A stretch of DNA of 64,000 nucleotides from Halapricum hydrolyticum. GTDB lineage: Archaea; Halobacteriota; Halobacteria; Halobacteriales; Haloarculaceae. The notes beneath the pieces are model-generated. The model did no database searches and was not told where the DNA came from. It saw nothing but the letters and a program-made list of their open reading frames with translations. The position numbers and the translations under genes are program-made. Positions within the stretch are counted from its first letter, which is position 1, and each line of letters starts with the position of its first letter. This document shows, in pieces, positions 44,455 through 53,221 of the stretch. The stretch is taken from assembly GCA_025517565.1 (NCBI GenBank), contig JAOPKD010000008.1, positions 62,001-126,000 on the forward strand, given 5' to 3'.

Positions 44455-46335
44455 ATGCCGTCCGGCCGCGATTCCGGTTCGAGCGGATCGCCCACGAGTG
44501 GGAGCCCGGACACGTCGGATCGCAACTCGGGATCTCCGCCGCTGTACCGGCAGGTCTACCGCTGGGTCACTCCGGGGTTCATTCGCCGTCGGCTCGGGAT
44601 GAAGTTTCTCGTCTCGCTGCTTCTCGTCGTCGTCCTCATCAGCAGTATCGGTCTCGCCACGTACGTCGAGATCCAGGGCACGATACAGGAGGAAGCGACG
44701 GCTGAACTCGAAACGACGGCCGAGTTGCGTGCCCAGAGCGTCAGCCAGTGGGTGGCTGGAACGCGTGCGCAGACGTCCCTGATCGCGGATCCGAAACGCG
44801 CACCGAACGGGACAGAGCTCGACGCGTATCTCTCGGCGGCGAAAGCCGGGGGTGGTGACGCGATCATCGACATCCATTACGCCGACACCGATACCAGTAC
44901 TGTCATCGCGAGCACGAACGACGCATACGACGGCCGCGAACTGACTGCGGTCGGAACGCACTGGATCGACCCGCTCGCCCGCCTGGGTGACGATCCTGAC
45001 GCAGTCACGTTTTCGAATCGATCCTACGCCGTCGGAGACGACCGGGCGATCGCGCTGGCCGGACGGACGACAGAAAGCAGTGCCGTCGTTGTCGTCAGCC
45101 GGTTCGTGCCGACGTTCGAGGACAACGACATCCGCACGACGCTTGCAACCACCGACGGAAGTCGGGTCGTCGCAACTGACTCCGGGCGAGACTCGGCGCT
45201 CGAACGGACAGACGCGTTCGCAACGACCGTCGAGAAACGAGTGACGCGGACCGTCGAGACCGACGGGGAGGTGCGCACGTACGTCCCCGTCGAAGGAACC
45301 GACTGGATCGCCGTCTCGACAGCTTCGAAGGAGGATCTCTACAGTGTCAGTGCCACCGTCGGGCGGAACGTACTGTTTCTGGCTCTGACGGCGCTCGTTT
45401 CGCTGGTGGCAGTCGGCGTTGTCCTCGGCCGGAGTACGGTCGTTCCGCTTGTACAGCTCAAACAACGCGTCAGAGAGATCGAATCGGGCTCGCTCGACGT
45501 CGATCTGGAGACGACCCGCGAGGACGAGATCGGCAGGTTGTTCGACGCCTTCGAGAACATGCGTGACGCCCTCGAAGGGCAGTTCCAGCAAGCCCGGCAG
45601 GCCAAACACGAGGCCGAGAGCTCGCGCCAGGAGATGAAGCGGCAGAACCGCCGACTCGATCAGTTCGCTTCGACGCTGAGTCACGATCTTCGGAACCCAC
45701 TCGCGGTCGCGCGCGGACACGTCGAACTCCTGCGGACCAAACTCGACGACTCGCAGGGGGAACTGCTCGAACACGTCGAGAAGATCGACGGGGCACACGA
45801 CCGGATCGACTCGATCATCAACGACGTGCTCACCCTGACACGCAAGGGTGAGTCCGTCGAGGAGACCGAGCGATTCGAACTCGAGGACGCGGCCAGAGAG
45901 GCCTGGAGCAACATCGACAACAAGGGCGCGACGCTGCGAGTCGAGGACAGCATCGCGATCGATGGCGACCGGAACCGCCTGTTGCGAGCACTGGAGAACC
46001 TCTTCCGGAACTCGATCGATCACGTCGGCCCGGAGGTGACGGTGACGGTCGGGCTGACCGAGGACGGGTTTTACGTCGAGGACGACGGCCCCGGCATCCC
46101 CGACGAGGAGATGGACGCGATCTTCGAATACGGGCACACGAACAGCGAAGACGGCACCGGAATCGGCCTGTCGATCGTCAAGACGATCGCCGAGGCCCAC
46201 GGCTGGTCGGTGTGGGTCGACGGCACCTCGGGTCGCGGCGCACGGTTCGTCTTCTCTGACGTGTTCGCGACCGAGGAGCGCCTGTTCGAGGAGTCGGCGT
46301 TCACCTGGGAGCACGCCCGTGCGGACGACGACTAG
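44455..46335 (+). CDS. Membrane sensor histidine kinase (HAMP type)
   Basis: A 626-residue kinase. Two membrane helices (about residues 52-70 and 300-320) enclose an extracytoplasmic sensor of about 230 residues. A HAMP domain follows (RSTVVPLVQLKQRVREIESG), then a coiled coil. The H-box FASTLSHDLRNPLAVARGHV and the ATPase boxes NLFRNSIDHV, DDGPGIPDEE and GTGIGLSIVKTI complete the catalytic core. The N-terminal 45 residues are polar and serine-rich. No response regulator is adjacent. Start is uncertain (an in-frame ATG lies at 44359). It ends near mutY; the two genes may be cotranscribed. Confidence 0.9.
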   Translation: MPSGRDSGSSGSPTSGSPDTSDRNSGSPPLYRQVYRWVTPGFIRRRLGMKFLVSLLLVVVLISSIGLATYVEIQGTIQEEATAELETTAELRAQSVSQWVAGTRAQTSLIADPKRAPNGTELDAYLSAAKAGGGDAIIDIHYADTDTSTVIASTNDAYDGRELTAVGTHWIDPLARLGDDPDAVTFSNRSYAVGDDRAIALAGRTTESSAVVVVSRFVPTFEDNDIRTTLATTDGSRVVATDSGRDSALERTDAFATTVEKRVTRTVETDGEVRTYVPVEGTDWIAVSTASKEDLYSVSATVGRNVLFLALTALVSLVAVGVVLGRSTVVPLVQLKQRVREIESGSLDVDLETTREDEIGRLFDAFENMRDALEGQFQQARQAKHEAESSRQEMKRQNRRLDQFASTLSHDLRNPLAVARGHVELLRTKLDDSQGELLEHVEKIDGAHDRIDSIINDVLTLTRKGESVEETERFELEDAAREAWSNIDNKGATLRVEDSIAIDGDRNRLLRALENLFRNSIDHVGPEVTVTVGLTEDGFYVEDDGPGIPDEEMDAIFEYGHTNSEDGTGIGLSIVKTIAEAHGWSVWVDGTSGRGARFVFSDVFATEERLFEESAFTWEHARADDD

Positions 46336-46393
46336 ATCGACAGCGACGGACGCGAGCGCCACACTCAAGGGCGCGTGGCCGAACCAACTGGTG

Positions 46394-47317
46394 ATGACCG
46401 AGGCGTCCGCCGAGGGGTATCTCCCCGACGACGTCGAGCGCGTCAGAGAAGCCCTCGTCGAGTGGTACGAGAACGACCACCGTGAGTATCCCTGGCGAAA
46501 AACGACTGACCCGTACGCGGTCCTCGTCTCGGAGGTGATGAGCCAGCAGACACAGCTCGATCGCGTGGTCGACGCCTGGGAGGCTTTTCTCGACCGCTGG
46601 CCGACCGTCGAAACCCTCGCCGAAGCCGATCGGGCCGACGTTGTGGGCTTCTGGACCGACCACAGCCTCGGGTACAACAACCGCGCGAAATACCTCCACG
46701 AGGCCGCCCGACAGGTCCTCGAAGCGTACGGCGGGCAGTTTCCCCGGGATCCGGACGGGCTGCAGGAGTTGATGGGCGTCGGCCCCTACACCGCAAACGC
46801 CGTCGCTTCGTTCGCGTTCGACAACGGTGATGCGGTCGTCGACACGAACGTCAAACGCGTGCTGTATCGGGCCTTCGACGTGCCGGACGAGGACAGCGAG
46901 TTCGAACGCGTCGCGGGGGCACTCATGCCCGACGGGAAGTCGCGGGTGTGGAATAACGCGATTATGGAACTGGGCGGGGTTGCCTGCGAGAAGACGCCCG
47001 CCTGTGACGGCGCGGCCTGTCCCTGGCGGGAGTGGTGTCTGGCATACGAAACCGGCGACTTCACCGCGCCCGACGTGCCGACGCAACCCGAGTTCGAGGG
47101 GAGCCGCCGCCAGTTCCGGGGACGGGTGATTTCGATCCTCAGAGACGGCGGAGAAGTCGAGCTAGACGCTCTCGGGTCGCGGGTTCGCGTGGATTACGTC
47201 CCCGAGGGGCAGTACGGGCGGGAATGGCTTCGTGGACTGCTCGATGACCTGGCTGACGACGGACTCGTCCACGTCGCCGACCGTGAGGGAGAGACGTTCG
47301 CGAGGCTCCGAGAGTAA
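46394..47317 (+). CDS. mutY: A/G-specific adenine glycosylase
   Basis: A 307-residue DNA repair glycosylase removing adenine opposite 8-oxoguanine. Motifs: PWRKTTDPYAVLVSEVMSQQ, the HhH region LMGVGPYTANAVASFAF followed by VVDTNVKRVLYR, and an iron-sulfur cluster of four cysteines (ACEKTPACDGAACPWREWC) with slightly unusual spacing. The C-terminal domain is short, as in archaeal forms. The ATG at 46394 fits the usual start (MTEASAEG). Confidence 0.92.
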   Translation: MTEASAEGYLPDDVERVREALVEWYENDHREYPWRKTTDPYAVLVSEVMSQQTQLDRVVDAWEAFLDRWPTVETLAEADRADVVGFWTDHSLGYNNRAKYLHEAARQVLEAYGGQFPRDPDGLQELMGVGPYTANAVASFAFDNGDAVVDTNVKRVLYRAFDVPDEDSEFERVAGALMPDGKSRVWNNAIMELGGVACEKTPACDGAACPWREWCLAYETGDFTAPDVPTQPEFEGSRRQFRGRVISILRDGGEVELDALGSRVRVDYVPEGQYGREWLRGLLDDLADDGLVHVADREGETFARLRE

Positions 47318-47497
47318 CCTTTTCTGGCTAGTCAATACCTTACACACTTTTTAGTGAGTGCGTGACAATCGATTGGAACATGTATCACTCGGATACCGAG
47401 GGTTCCGTGGAGACAGACTGCTGTCGGGGACGACCGATCGGCCGCGAGAAACGAATCACATTCGGTTTGCCGGGGGCGAGGACGGACAGGGATCACG

Positions 47498-48778
47498 ATG
47501 ATCGCTAGTGGTGGGACAAGCGGCGATCGTGGGGACGATTCGAGTTTGCTCGCTGTGGCCAGGCGAGATCTGTTGCACACGATGGGCGCGGCTACGATTT
47601 TCAGCGGTCGCTCCGCCGCGGCGAAATCGGAAGCGGTGACGGCGAGCAGCGAGTCGTCGAGTGAGAACGGTGCACACGTCGGTGGTGCGGTCGATCTCGA
47701 TGGCGACACGGCCCTCGTCAGCACACGTGTGGTCGCCGGCCCGACCACGACGGAATCAGGTACCGTCGCCGTCTACAGGGCAGCGGGTTCCGGATGGAAA
47801 CGAACGGCCACGCTAACGCCGGAGACCACTGGCGGCGGGTTCGGTGACTCCGTCACGGTGGACGGGTCGACGGTCGTTGTCGGTTCCGGGTACCATGAAC
47901 ACGCGGCCGGCGGAGCGGCGGGATCGGCAACCGTGTTCACCCGAACGGCGGGGACGTGGGACCGAACGCGGACGCTCACGCCGACCGCGACCGCGGGTCT
48001 CGTCCAGTTCGGAGCCGCGGTCGCGGTCGACGACGGGACGGCCGTCGTCGGGGCGCCCCAGGCGAGACACCCCGAAGGAGGTCGAACCGGATCGGTCGAC
48101 CTCTTCACGCTATCGAACGGCACCTGGAACCGCGAGACGACTCTGGTTCCCGTCACTGAACGCGAGCGGTTCGGTCACTCGGTGGCACTCGACAGCGACG
48201 TCGCTATCGTTGGCGCGAGAGCCGACCGGTCGACGGTCGAGGATAGCGGCGTCGTCTGTGTGTTCAGGCGCTCGGGTCACCGCTGGCGGCGAACGGCACG
48301 ACTCGCGCCGGAACGAACCGGCCGGGACGACAGGTTCGGCGAGGCAATCGCCATCGACGGCTCGACCGTCGTCGTCGGAGCGCCGAGCGAAACCAACGCG
48401 AACGGTTCGAACGCGGGTGCAGCGTACGTCTTTACTCGCGCAGGGGGCCGGTGGCGCCGACGGAAGTACCTGGCACCGGATGGCAGCAGCGACGAACGGT
48501 TCGGAACCTCCGTGGCGGTATCGGACGAGACCGTCGTGATCGGAGCCGAGTTCGGCGGTCGGGCGGAGCATACGGACCAGCAACCCGGCGGGACAATCTA
48601 CGTCCTCGACAGGCGCCGGTCCGGTGCTGTCCCTACAGCACTCGACCGTCGAGGCCAGACGACGCCCACACACCTGGCGACTGCGGTCGCAACGGCAGAC
48701 GGGAGCGTACTCGTGAACGCCGACGGACGGACACACAGCACGCAGACGAGCGATTACATGGACGTGTTCGAACCATGA
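47498..48778 (+). CDS. FG-GAP repeat beta-propeller protein, possible Tat substrate
   Basis: A 426-residue protein with seven similar repeats of the form (F/V)G..V...D...VVGA, for example GGGFGDSVTVDGSTVVVGSG, RERFGHSVALDSDVAIVGA and DERFGTSVAVSDETVVIGA. Seven repeats suit a closed seven-bladed beta-propeller like integrin alpha subunits. The N-terminus has ARRDLLHTMGAATI, a weak twin-arginine-like signal, so it may be exported. The repeats do not show an enzyme active site. Function could be binding or scaffolding at the cell surface. It precedes the FAD oxidase gene on the same strand (59-bp gap). Confidence 0.78.
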   Translation: MIASGGTSGDRGDDSSLLAVARRDLLHTMGAATIFSGRSAAAKSEAVTASSESSSENGAHVGGAVDLDGDTALVSTRVVAGPTTTESGTVAVYRAAGSGWKRTATLTPETTGGGFGDSVTVDGSTVVVGSGYHEHAAGGAAGSATVFTRTAGTWDRTRTLTPTATAGLVQFGAAVAVDDGTAVVGAPQARHPEGGRTGSVDLFTLSNGTWNRETTLVPVTERERFGHSVALDSDVAIVGARADRSTVEDSGVVCVFRRSGHRWRRTARLAPERTGRDDRFGEAIAIDGSTVVVGAPSETNANGSNAGAAYVFTRAGGRWRRRKYLAPDGSSDERFGTSVAVSDETVVIGAEFGGRAEHTDQQPGGTIYVLDRRRSGAVPTALDRRGQTTPTHLATAVATADGSVLVNADGRTHSTQTSDYMDVFEP

Positions 48779-48837
48779 ACGGGCGGGTGACGCTACTGTC
48801 CACCGCTCGAACTACCCTGGAGGGACAGTGATCAACC

Positions 48838-50823
48838 ATGTCACAATCACTACAACAGGCGACTGGGGCCGAGACGTTCTCGGTGATGGATCTGGCCGAA
48901 TCCGCGTCGATGGACGTGCCCGTTTCAGTACGCGAACTACTCAGCCGACGGCCCGCGCCCGGAGCGATCACATACGATGGGGAGATCACGTACGATCGGA
49001 CGAAGTGGGCGAACTGGATCAGCGACCACGGGGACACGAAAGGGGAGGCGGCCCCGAGTAGCAAGGCGGAACTGTTCGCCACGGTCCAGGATAACAAGGA
49101 CGGGAAGATCAGAGCAGTCGGCTCCGGGCACTCTCACTCACGAGCGCCCGTTCCGGAGGAACGGTACATCGATCTGAAGAACCTCACCGGGACGCTTAAC
49201 CACAACGGCTGGCTCAAAGACACTGACGACCTCGACGTCGAGGACAAGAGGCACCTCGTCAGGTTGAAAGGCGGTACGCGAATCCGGGATCTCAACCGAC
49301 AGATTCTGGCCCCGAAGGGGCTGGCGCTGAAGAACATGGGCTCGTTCGACGGCCAGACGATCGCCGGTGCTGTCAACACAGGCACACACGGGACCGGGAT
49401 GGGGCTGTCGACAGTCGCTGACATGGTCAAATCGGTCGAGCTCGTCACGGTGATGCCCGAGGGTGACGAGCGCGTCGTCCAGATGTACCGGATCGAGCCG
49501 AGCGACGGTATCACTGATCCCGCCGAGTTCGGGCGGGACAAGACAACTCACGGCATGGGGTTGATACAGGACGACGAGACATTCTACTCGGTCGTCGTCG
49601 GATACGGCTGTATGGGTGTCGTCTACGCGTACACGATGGAGGTCCGGGACTACTACTGGCTCAAAGAGGACACCCAGAGCAGGTCCTGGCTCGATTATAG
49701 CAGTATCACCGACGACTACACGGGGAAGCTAGAAACCGACGAAATATCGACTGCAGAGACCGATCCGGGAACGATTCCGGAGGACGTTCCAGAGCTCCTT
49801 CGAAATCACCGACACGTCCAGTTGCTGATCAACCTGCCTCGGGTTCACGATGACGGCCAACCCCGGGCCCAGACCACTGTGATGGAGCGGACACACGACA
49901 TCACCGACCCTGAGGAGAAGCCAGAAGACTGGGAGGCGCTCGTCGACAACGCTGCAGGGCAAGACAACAAGTGGCTGGACGTCTCCGACGACCGATGGCC
50001 GCCCGAGCGGCGGAAAACGACGTTTCAGGACATTTCGAGGGCGCTCGGAAACGCCTTCCATCCACTCAAGGACAAGTCCGGATGGGGTGGCACTCTCCGT
50101 ACGTTCTTTTTCAAGCCAGCGGCCGCTCGAGAGCCGTTCGTCAAGAAACGGACCAAGACGGCCTGGTACATCGCACTTCGACGGTTGCGCGACAAGAATA
50201 CCGACGACTCGAACTACGAGCAGATGCCGAAGCCTCCTTCACCTCCGGCGATATCCACGGACGTGGCCGTCCCACTGCATCATCTCGAGGACGCCATCGA
50301 GGACGTCTTCGATATCGCGGATGACATCTATCAGGATCACGAGGTCATGCCGTTCTGGCGACAGGCTGCCGATGCGGCTGTGGGTCTCTTCGGTGGTAAC
50401 GTCGAGCCCAGAGTCGAGACGTACAAGATCCATTTCGCATCGCCTATGGGAATCCGGTTTGTCGCTCCCAGCGACCATTACCTCTCGGCGGCACATGACG
50501 AGTGGTCCGCGATGATAGAGGTACCGTTCCCCGTCGAGGCCGCCAACGCCCAGTTGCTGGCGAACGTTCCGAACGTTTCCCAATCGGAGATGATCGAGAT
50601 CGCCAAAGACGCCCTCACGGAGATCGAAACGCACCTCGTCGAGGAGTACGACGGTCGACCTCACATGGGCAAGTACAATACGCTGACCAAACAGGATCTC
50701 TCGGAACTGTACGACAACTTCGACAGGAACGGTGACTGGCTCGAAACGTACCGGCGATTCAACTCGTTCGGCATCTTCGACAACACGTGGACCGATCAGT
50801 TCGACATCAGCCAGGCCGAGTGA
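48838..50823 (+). CDS. Large FAD-linked oxidase (VAO/D-arabinono-lactone oxidase type)
   Basis: A 661-residue flavoprotein. The FAD-binding PCMH-type domain spans about residues 60-270, with AVGSGHSHSRAP (pyrophosphate-binding loop), LKGGTRIRDLNRQI and GSFDGQTIAGAVNTGTHGTG. The C-terminal half resembles sugar-lactone oxidases (FASPMGIRFVAPSDHYL). It is about 150-200 residues longer than typical lactone oxidases, with an acidic insertion in the middle and an N-terminal extension. There is no obvious export signal. The substrate is unknown; it may be an alditol or lactone-type sugar. Confidence 0.8.
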   Translation: MSQSLQQATGAETFSVMDLAESASMDVPVSVRELLSRRPAPGAITYDGEITYDRTKWANWISDHGDTKGEAAPSSKAELFATVQDNKDGKIRAVGSGHSHSRAPVPEERYIDLKNLTGTLNHNGWLKDTDDLDVEDKRHLVRLKGGTRIRDLNRQILAPKGLALKNMGSFDGQTIAGAVNTGTHGTGMGLSTVADMVKSVELVTVMPEGDERVVQMYRIEPSDGITDPAEFGRDKTTHGMGLIQDDETFYSVVVGYGCMGVVYAYTMEVRDYYWLKEDTQSRSWLDYSSITDDYTGKLETDEISTAETDPGTIPEDVPELLRNHRHVQLLINLPRVHDDGQPRAQTTVMERTHDITDPEEKPEDWEALVDNAAGQDNKWLDVSDDRWPPERRKTTFQDISRALGNAFHPLKDKSGWGGTLRTFFFKPAAAREPFVKKRTKTAWYIALRRLRDKNTDDSNYEQMPKPPSPPAISTDVAVPLHHLEDAIEDVFDIADDIYQDHEVMPFWRQAADAAVGLFGGNVEPRVETYKIHFASPMGIRFVAPSDHYLSAAHDEWSAMIEVPFPVEAANAQLLANVPNVSQSEMIEIAKDALTEIETHLVEEYDGRPHMGKYNTLTKQDLSELYDNFDRNGDWLETYRRFNSFGIFDNTWTDQFDISQAE

Positions 50824-50850
50824 TCCGCGTTCCGAACCAACACAGATACC

Positions 50851-51045
50851 ATGAAATTCGAAATAGAACTCCCGGACAAGTACGCCGAGAAGGTCGAAGA
50901 GGTCGAGGCGGTCGAACCGACGATCCGCGACCAGATCGAGGTCGAAGTACTCCCGGAAGTACTCCGGTTGATCAACGACGCACACCGACAACTGCGGGAA
51001 AACGAGTCGACGTTCGATCCCCCAGGTGATAACAGGGACCGATAG
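50851..51045 (+). CDS. Small protein (64 aa), unknown
   Basis: A 64-residue acidic, probably helical protein (KFEIELPDKYAEKVEEVEAV). Its codon use and the 27-bp gap from the FAD oxidase stop suggest the same transcript. I do not recognise it. Its beta-strand then helix layout recalls small ribbon-helix-helix proteins but lacks clear features. It is convergent with the repeat protein ending at 51062. Confidence 0.62.
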   Translation: MKFEIELPDKYAEKVEEVEAVEPTIRDQIEVEVLPEVLRLINDAHRQLRENESTFDPPGDNRDR

Positions 51046-51061
51046 CGTCTCGCAGTCGTGA

Positions 51062-53104
51062 CTACCCGGCCGTGTCGGGACTATCCCGCGCCGAGGCGTC
51101 CCGAATCACTTCTTTGTCTTCGTGTCCGTCTCTGGTTCCCCTGACCGTGTAGGAGACCTCATAATCGACCGCGTCCGAACCCACGTCCTCGATGACGATC
51201 CGTTCGGTCGAGCGCTCGGTCACTTGCGGCTGTACCTCGTTCTTGCTGTGAGCAGTCACCTGCACGAGCAACGGCTCTTCGTCGCTGGTCACCCAGCGGA
51301 AGTGTTCCGGCAGTTCGACCACTGCGGAACCGTTCTGGAGCTCGGCGAGTCCGGACGCTTCCGTACGGGGGACTGCGGACTCCGTTGCAGTGTACACGAC
51401 GTCTTTATCACCGTCCTCGTTGGCAACCGGATGGACGAAGTTCTTGCTCGGGGCGTTTATCGTCCCGTCTGCTTCGATCCTGACAGTCCCGGCCGGCATC
51501 GAGAGGATCCATTCTTGATCGGATTCGTCGAAGTAGTGGTAGGCTCTGGCGCTTCCGTCGATCGAGTAGCCGTAGAACGGCATCCCCCTGCTCGTATCGG
51601 TCGAATCGATGTACATCCCGCCGAACCCCGACGACTCAGAGCGGACACCGAAACGCTCCGCACCCGTGACCTGGCTCGGGTTCGAACCGCCGAGAACCGC
51701 CCACCCGTTGTCGCCGTCCAGAACCATCGACTGGCCGCCGGAGTCCATCACGAGTGATTGGCCGGACGGTGCTGCCTGGATCGTTCCGGCGGCGGTACCG
51801 TCGTCGTTGTACATCGTGACGCTCGCGCGCGGATCGCTTTCGATCGCTACTTTCTCCGTGCCGTCTTCGTGCTTGACCGAGACGGTGCCGGACTCTCCGG
51901 GCTCAGAACTCGACGTACCGTCTTTCTTTTTGTCGCGATTGCCCCCCATCGCCCCACCGAGTTCGAGACTGCCGTCGTGTCCGGACAACGTCCCCATGAC
52001 GGATCCAGACTGGTTCGAAACCGTCAGCGTCCCCGGGGGTCCCGGATCCGTCTGCGTCCCGCCACCCAGGCTAAGCTGTCCGTTAGTAAGCACCCCGACC
52101 TGTCGATCGGCGAAATCGAGGAGCCGGAGACTTCCCGCCCTGTCGTTGCCGCCCAGCACGACACTCCCGGTCGAAGCGTTGGCGTACAGCCTGACGGTGT
52201 CGGATATCGCACTGTTCTGCCTGGCGGCGTCGCTGGCACCTGCGAACTCCAGACGTGGCGTTCCATCGGTCTCGGCGACCTGCACATTGCCGGGCGTCTG
52301 TTCGGCACCCAACTTCAGGTCGGCTTTCGAGGTGAGATGGACCGGCTGCCGTGTCTCGCCCGCGTCGTCCTCGACAGCCATCGTCAGGCGGGCGTCTTCC
52401 GCGTCCAGCCGAACCTCGTTGTGACCACCTGAATCGAACTCCGCGGACTGCAACTCGACTGCGCCGTCCTCGTTCGGGTTTCCGGCCTCGTACGTGGCTG
52501 TCTGTCCCTGCAGCGTGAGCGTCCGCTCGCCGTCCTGGTAGAAATATTGCGTCGGGAGACTCCCGTTGATTCTAACCGTCTCCTCGTCGGCCTTCCGACG
52601 AAGCCGTATCGTCCCGGACGCGGCACCGTCGGTCTCTCCGTCGCTACCGACCCACAGCGTCGCCCGTCGCGCGTCGAGTTCGATGTTGGTCTCTTCCTGT
52701 CGACTGCGCAACGTCAGCGTCTGGTCGCCGGCTTCCGCCGAGATGATGATGTTGCCGGCGCTGTCGTTGAGGTTGAACCGCCCGGTCTCACCGTCGCCTC
52801 CGACTCGTCCGAACCCGTCGGAGTGAAAGAGCACGCTTCGGGTACTCACCCCGTCTTCGGCACTACCCAGCGATAGAGTACCGAGGTTCTCGCCAGCCCC
52901 AGCGCGGATCTGTTCCGTTCCCGAGCCGTTCGTCAGCGACAGTGTCCCGTGCGTTCCGTTGCCCCCAGCGGTAACGTCGCCGTACTGGGTATCGATCCGG
53001 ATCGTCCGCTGGTCTTCGGTGTCTCCGCGGGTCGATCTGATATTAATCGTCGCCGCATCCACGTCGACCTCGTCCTCGTTCAGAATTATGTCAGTTGGTG
53101 CCAT
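51062..53104 (-). CDS. Tail-fibre-like repetitive beta-protein
   Basis: A 680-residue protein made mostly of short strands in degenerate repeats of about 20-27 residues (patterns GTLSLTNGSGTEQI, GTIRLRRKADEETVRI, GSLRLLDFADRQVGV). These are typical of trimeric beta-helical shafts. Near residue 525-560 is GMYIDSTDTSRGMPFYGYSI, and the C-terminus has KNFVHP followed by SAVVELPEHFRWVTSD and a VQVT strand. That last layout is known to me from ends of phage tail-fibre and bacterial surface-fibre proteins. No signal peptide, membrane helix or S74 peptidase motif is seen. It may have been acquired by transfer. The ATG at 53104 is preferred to 53143. Confidence 0.75.
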   Translation of the reverse strand: MAPTDIILNEDEVDVDAATINIRSTRGDTEDQRTIRIDTQYGDVTAGGNGTHGTLSLTNGSGTEQIRAGAGENLGTLSLGSAEDGVSTRSVLFHSDGFGRVGGDGETGRFNLNDSAGNIIISAEAGDQTLTLRSRQEETNIELDARRATLWVGSDGETDGAASGTIRLRRKADEETVRINGSLPTQYFYQDGERTLTLQGQTATYEAGNPNEDGAVELQSAEFDSGGHNEVRLDAEDARLTMAVEDDAGETRQPVHLTSKADLKLGAEQTPGNVQVAETDGTPRLEFAGASDAARQNSAISDTVRLYANASTGSVVLGGNDRAGSLRLLDFADRQVGVLTNGQLSLGGGTQTDPGPPGTLTVSNQSGSVMGTLSGHDGSLELGGAMGGNRDKKKDGTSSSEPGESGTVSVKHEDGTEKVAIESDPRASVTMYNDDGTAAGTIQAAPSGQSLVMDSGGQSMVLDGDNGWAVLGGSNPSQVTGAERFGVRSESSGFGGMYIDSTDTSRGMPFYGYSIDGSARAYHYFDESDQEWILSMPAGTVRIEADGTINAPSKNFVHPVANEDGDKDVVYTATESAVPRTEASGLAELQNGSAVVELPEHFRWVTSDEEPLLVQVTAHSKNEVQPQVTERSTERIVIEDVGSDAVDYEVSYTVRGTRDGHEDKEVIRDASARDSPDTAG

Positions 53105-53221
53105 ACTACTTGTCGACACACCAAATATAAAAAACCCATACAAATTGGGATAATGTTTATCAGTTTCGAGGCGCGCGGAAGCGGGCCGAGTGGAGAAACA
53201 GGAGACCTGCGGCAGTCCGTA

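Noticed and set aside
44401..46680. Long minus-strand frame opposite the histidine kinase
   Set aside because: Antisense shadow of a kinase with clear H, N and G boxes.
47379..47507. 42-codon frame before the FG-GAP gene ending across its start codon
   Set aside because: Basic, low-quality composition and no recognisable pattern; probably leader sequence.
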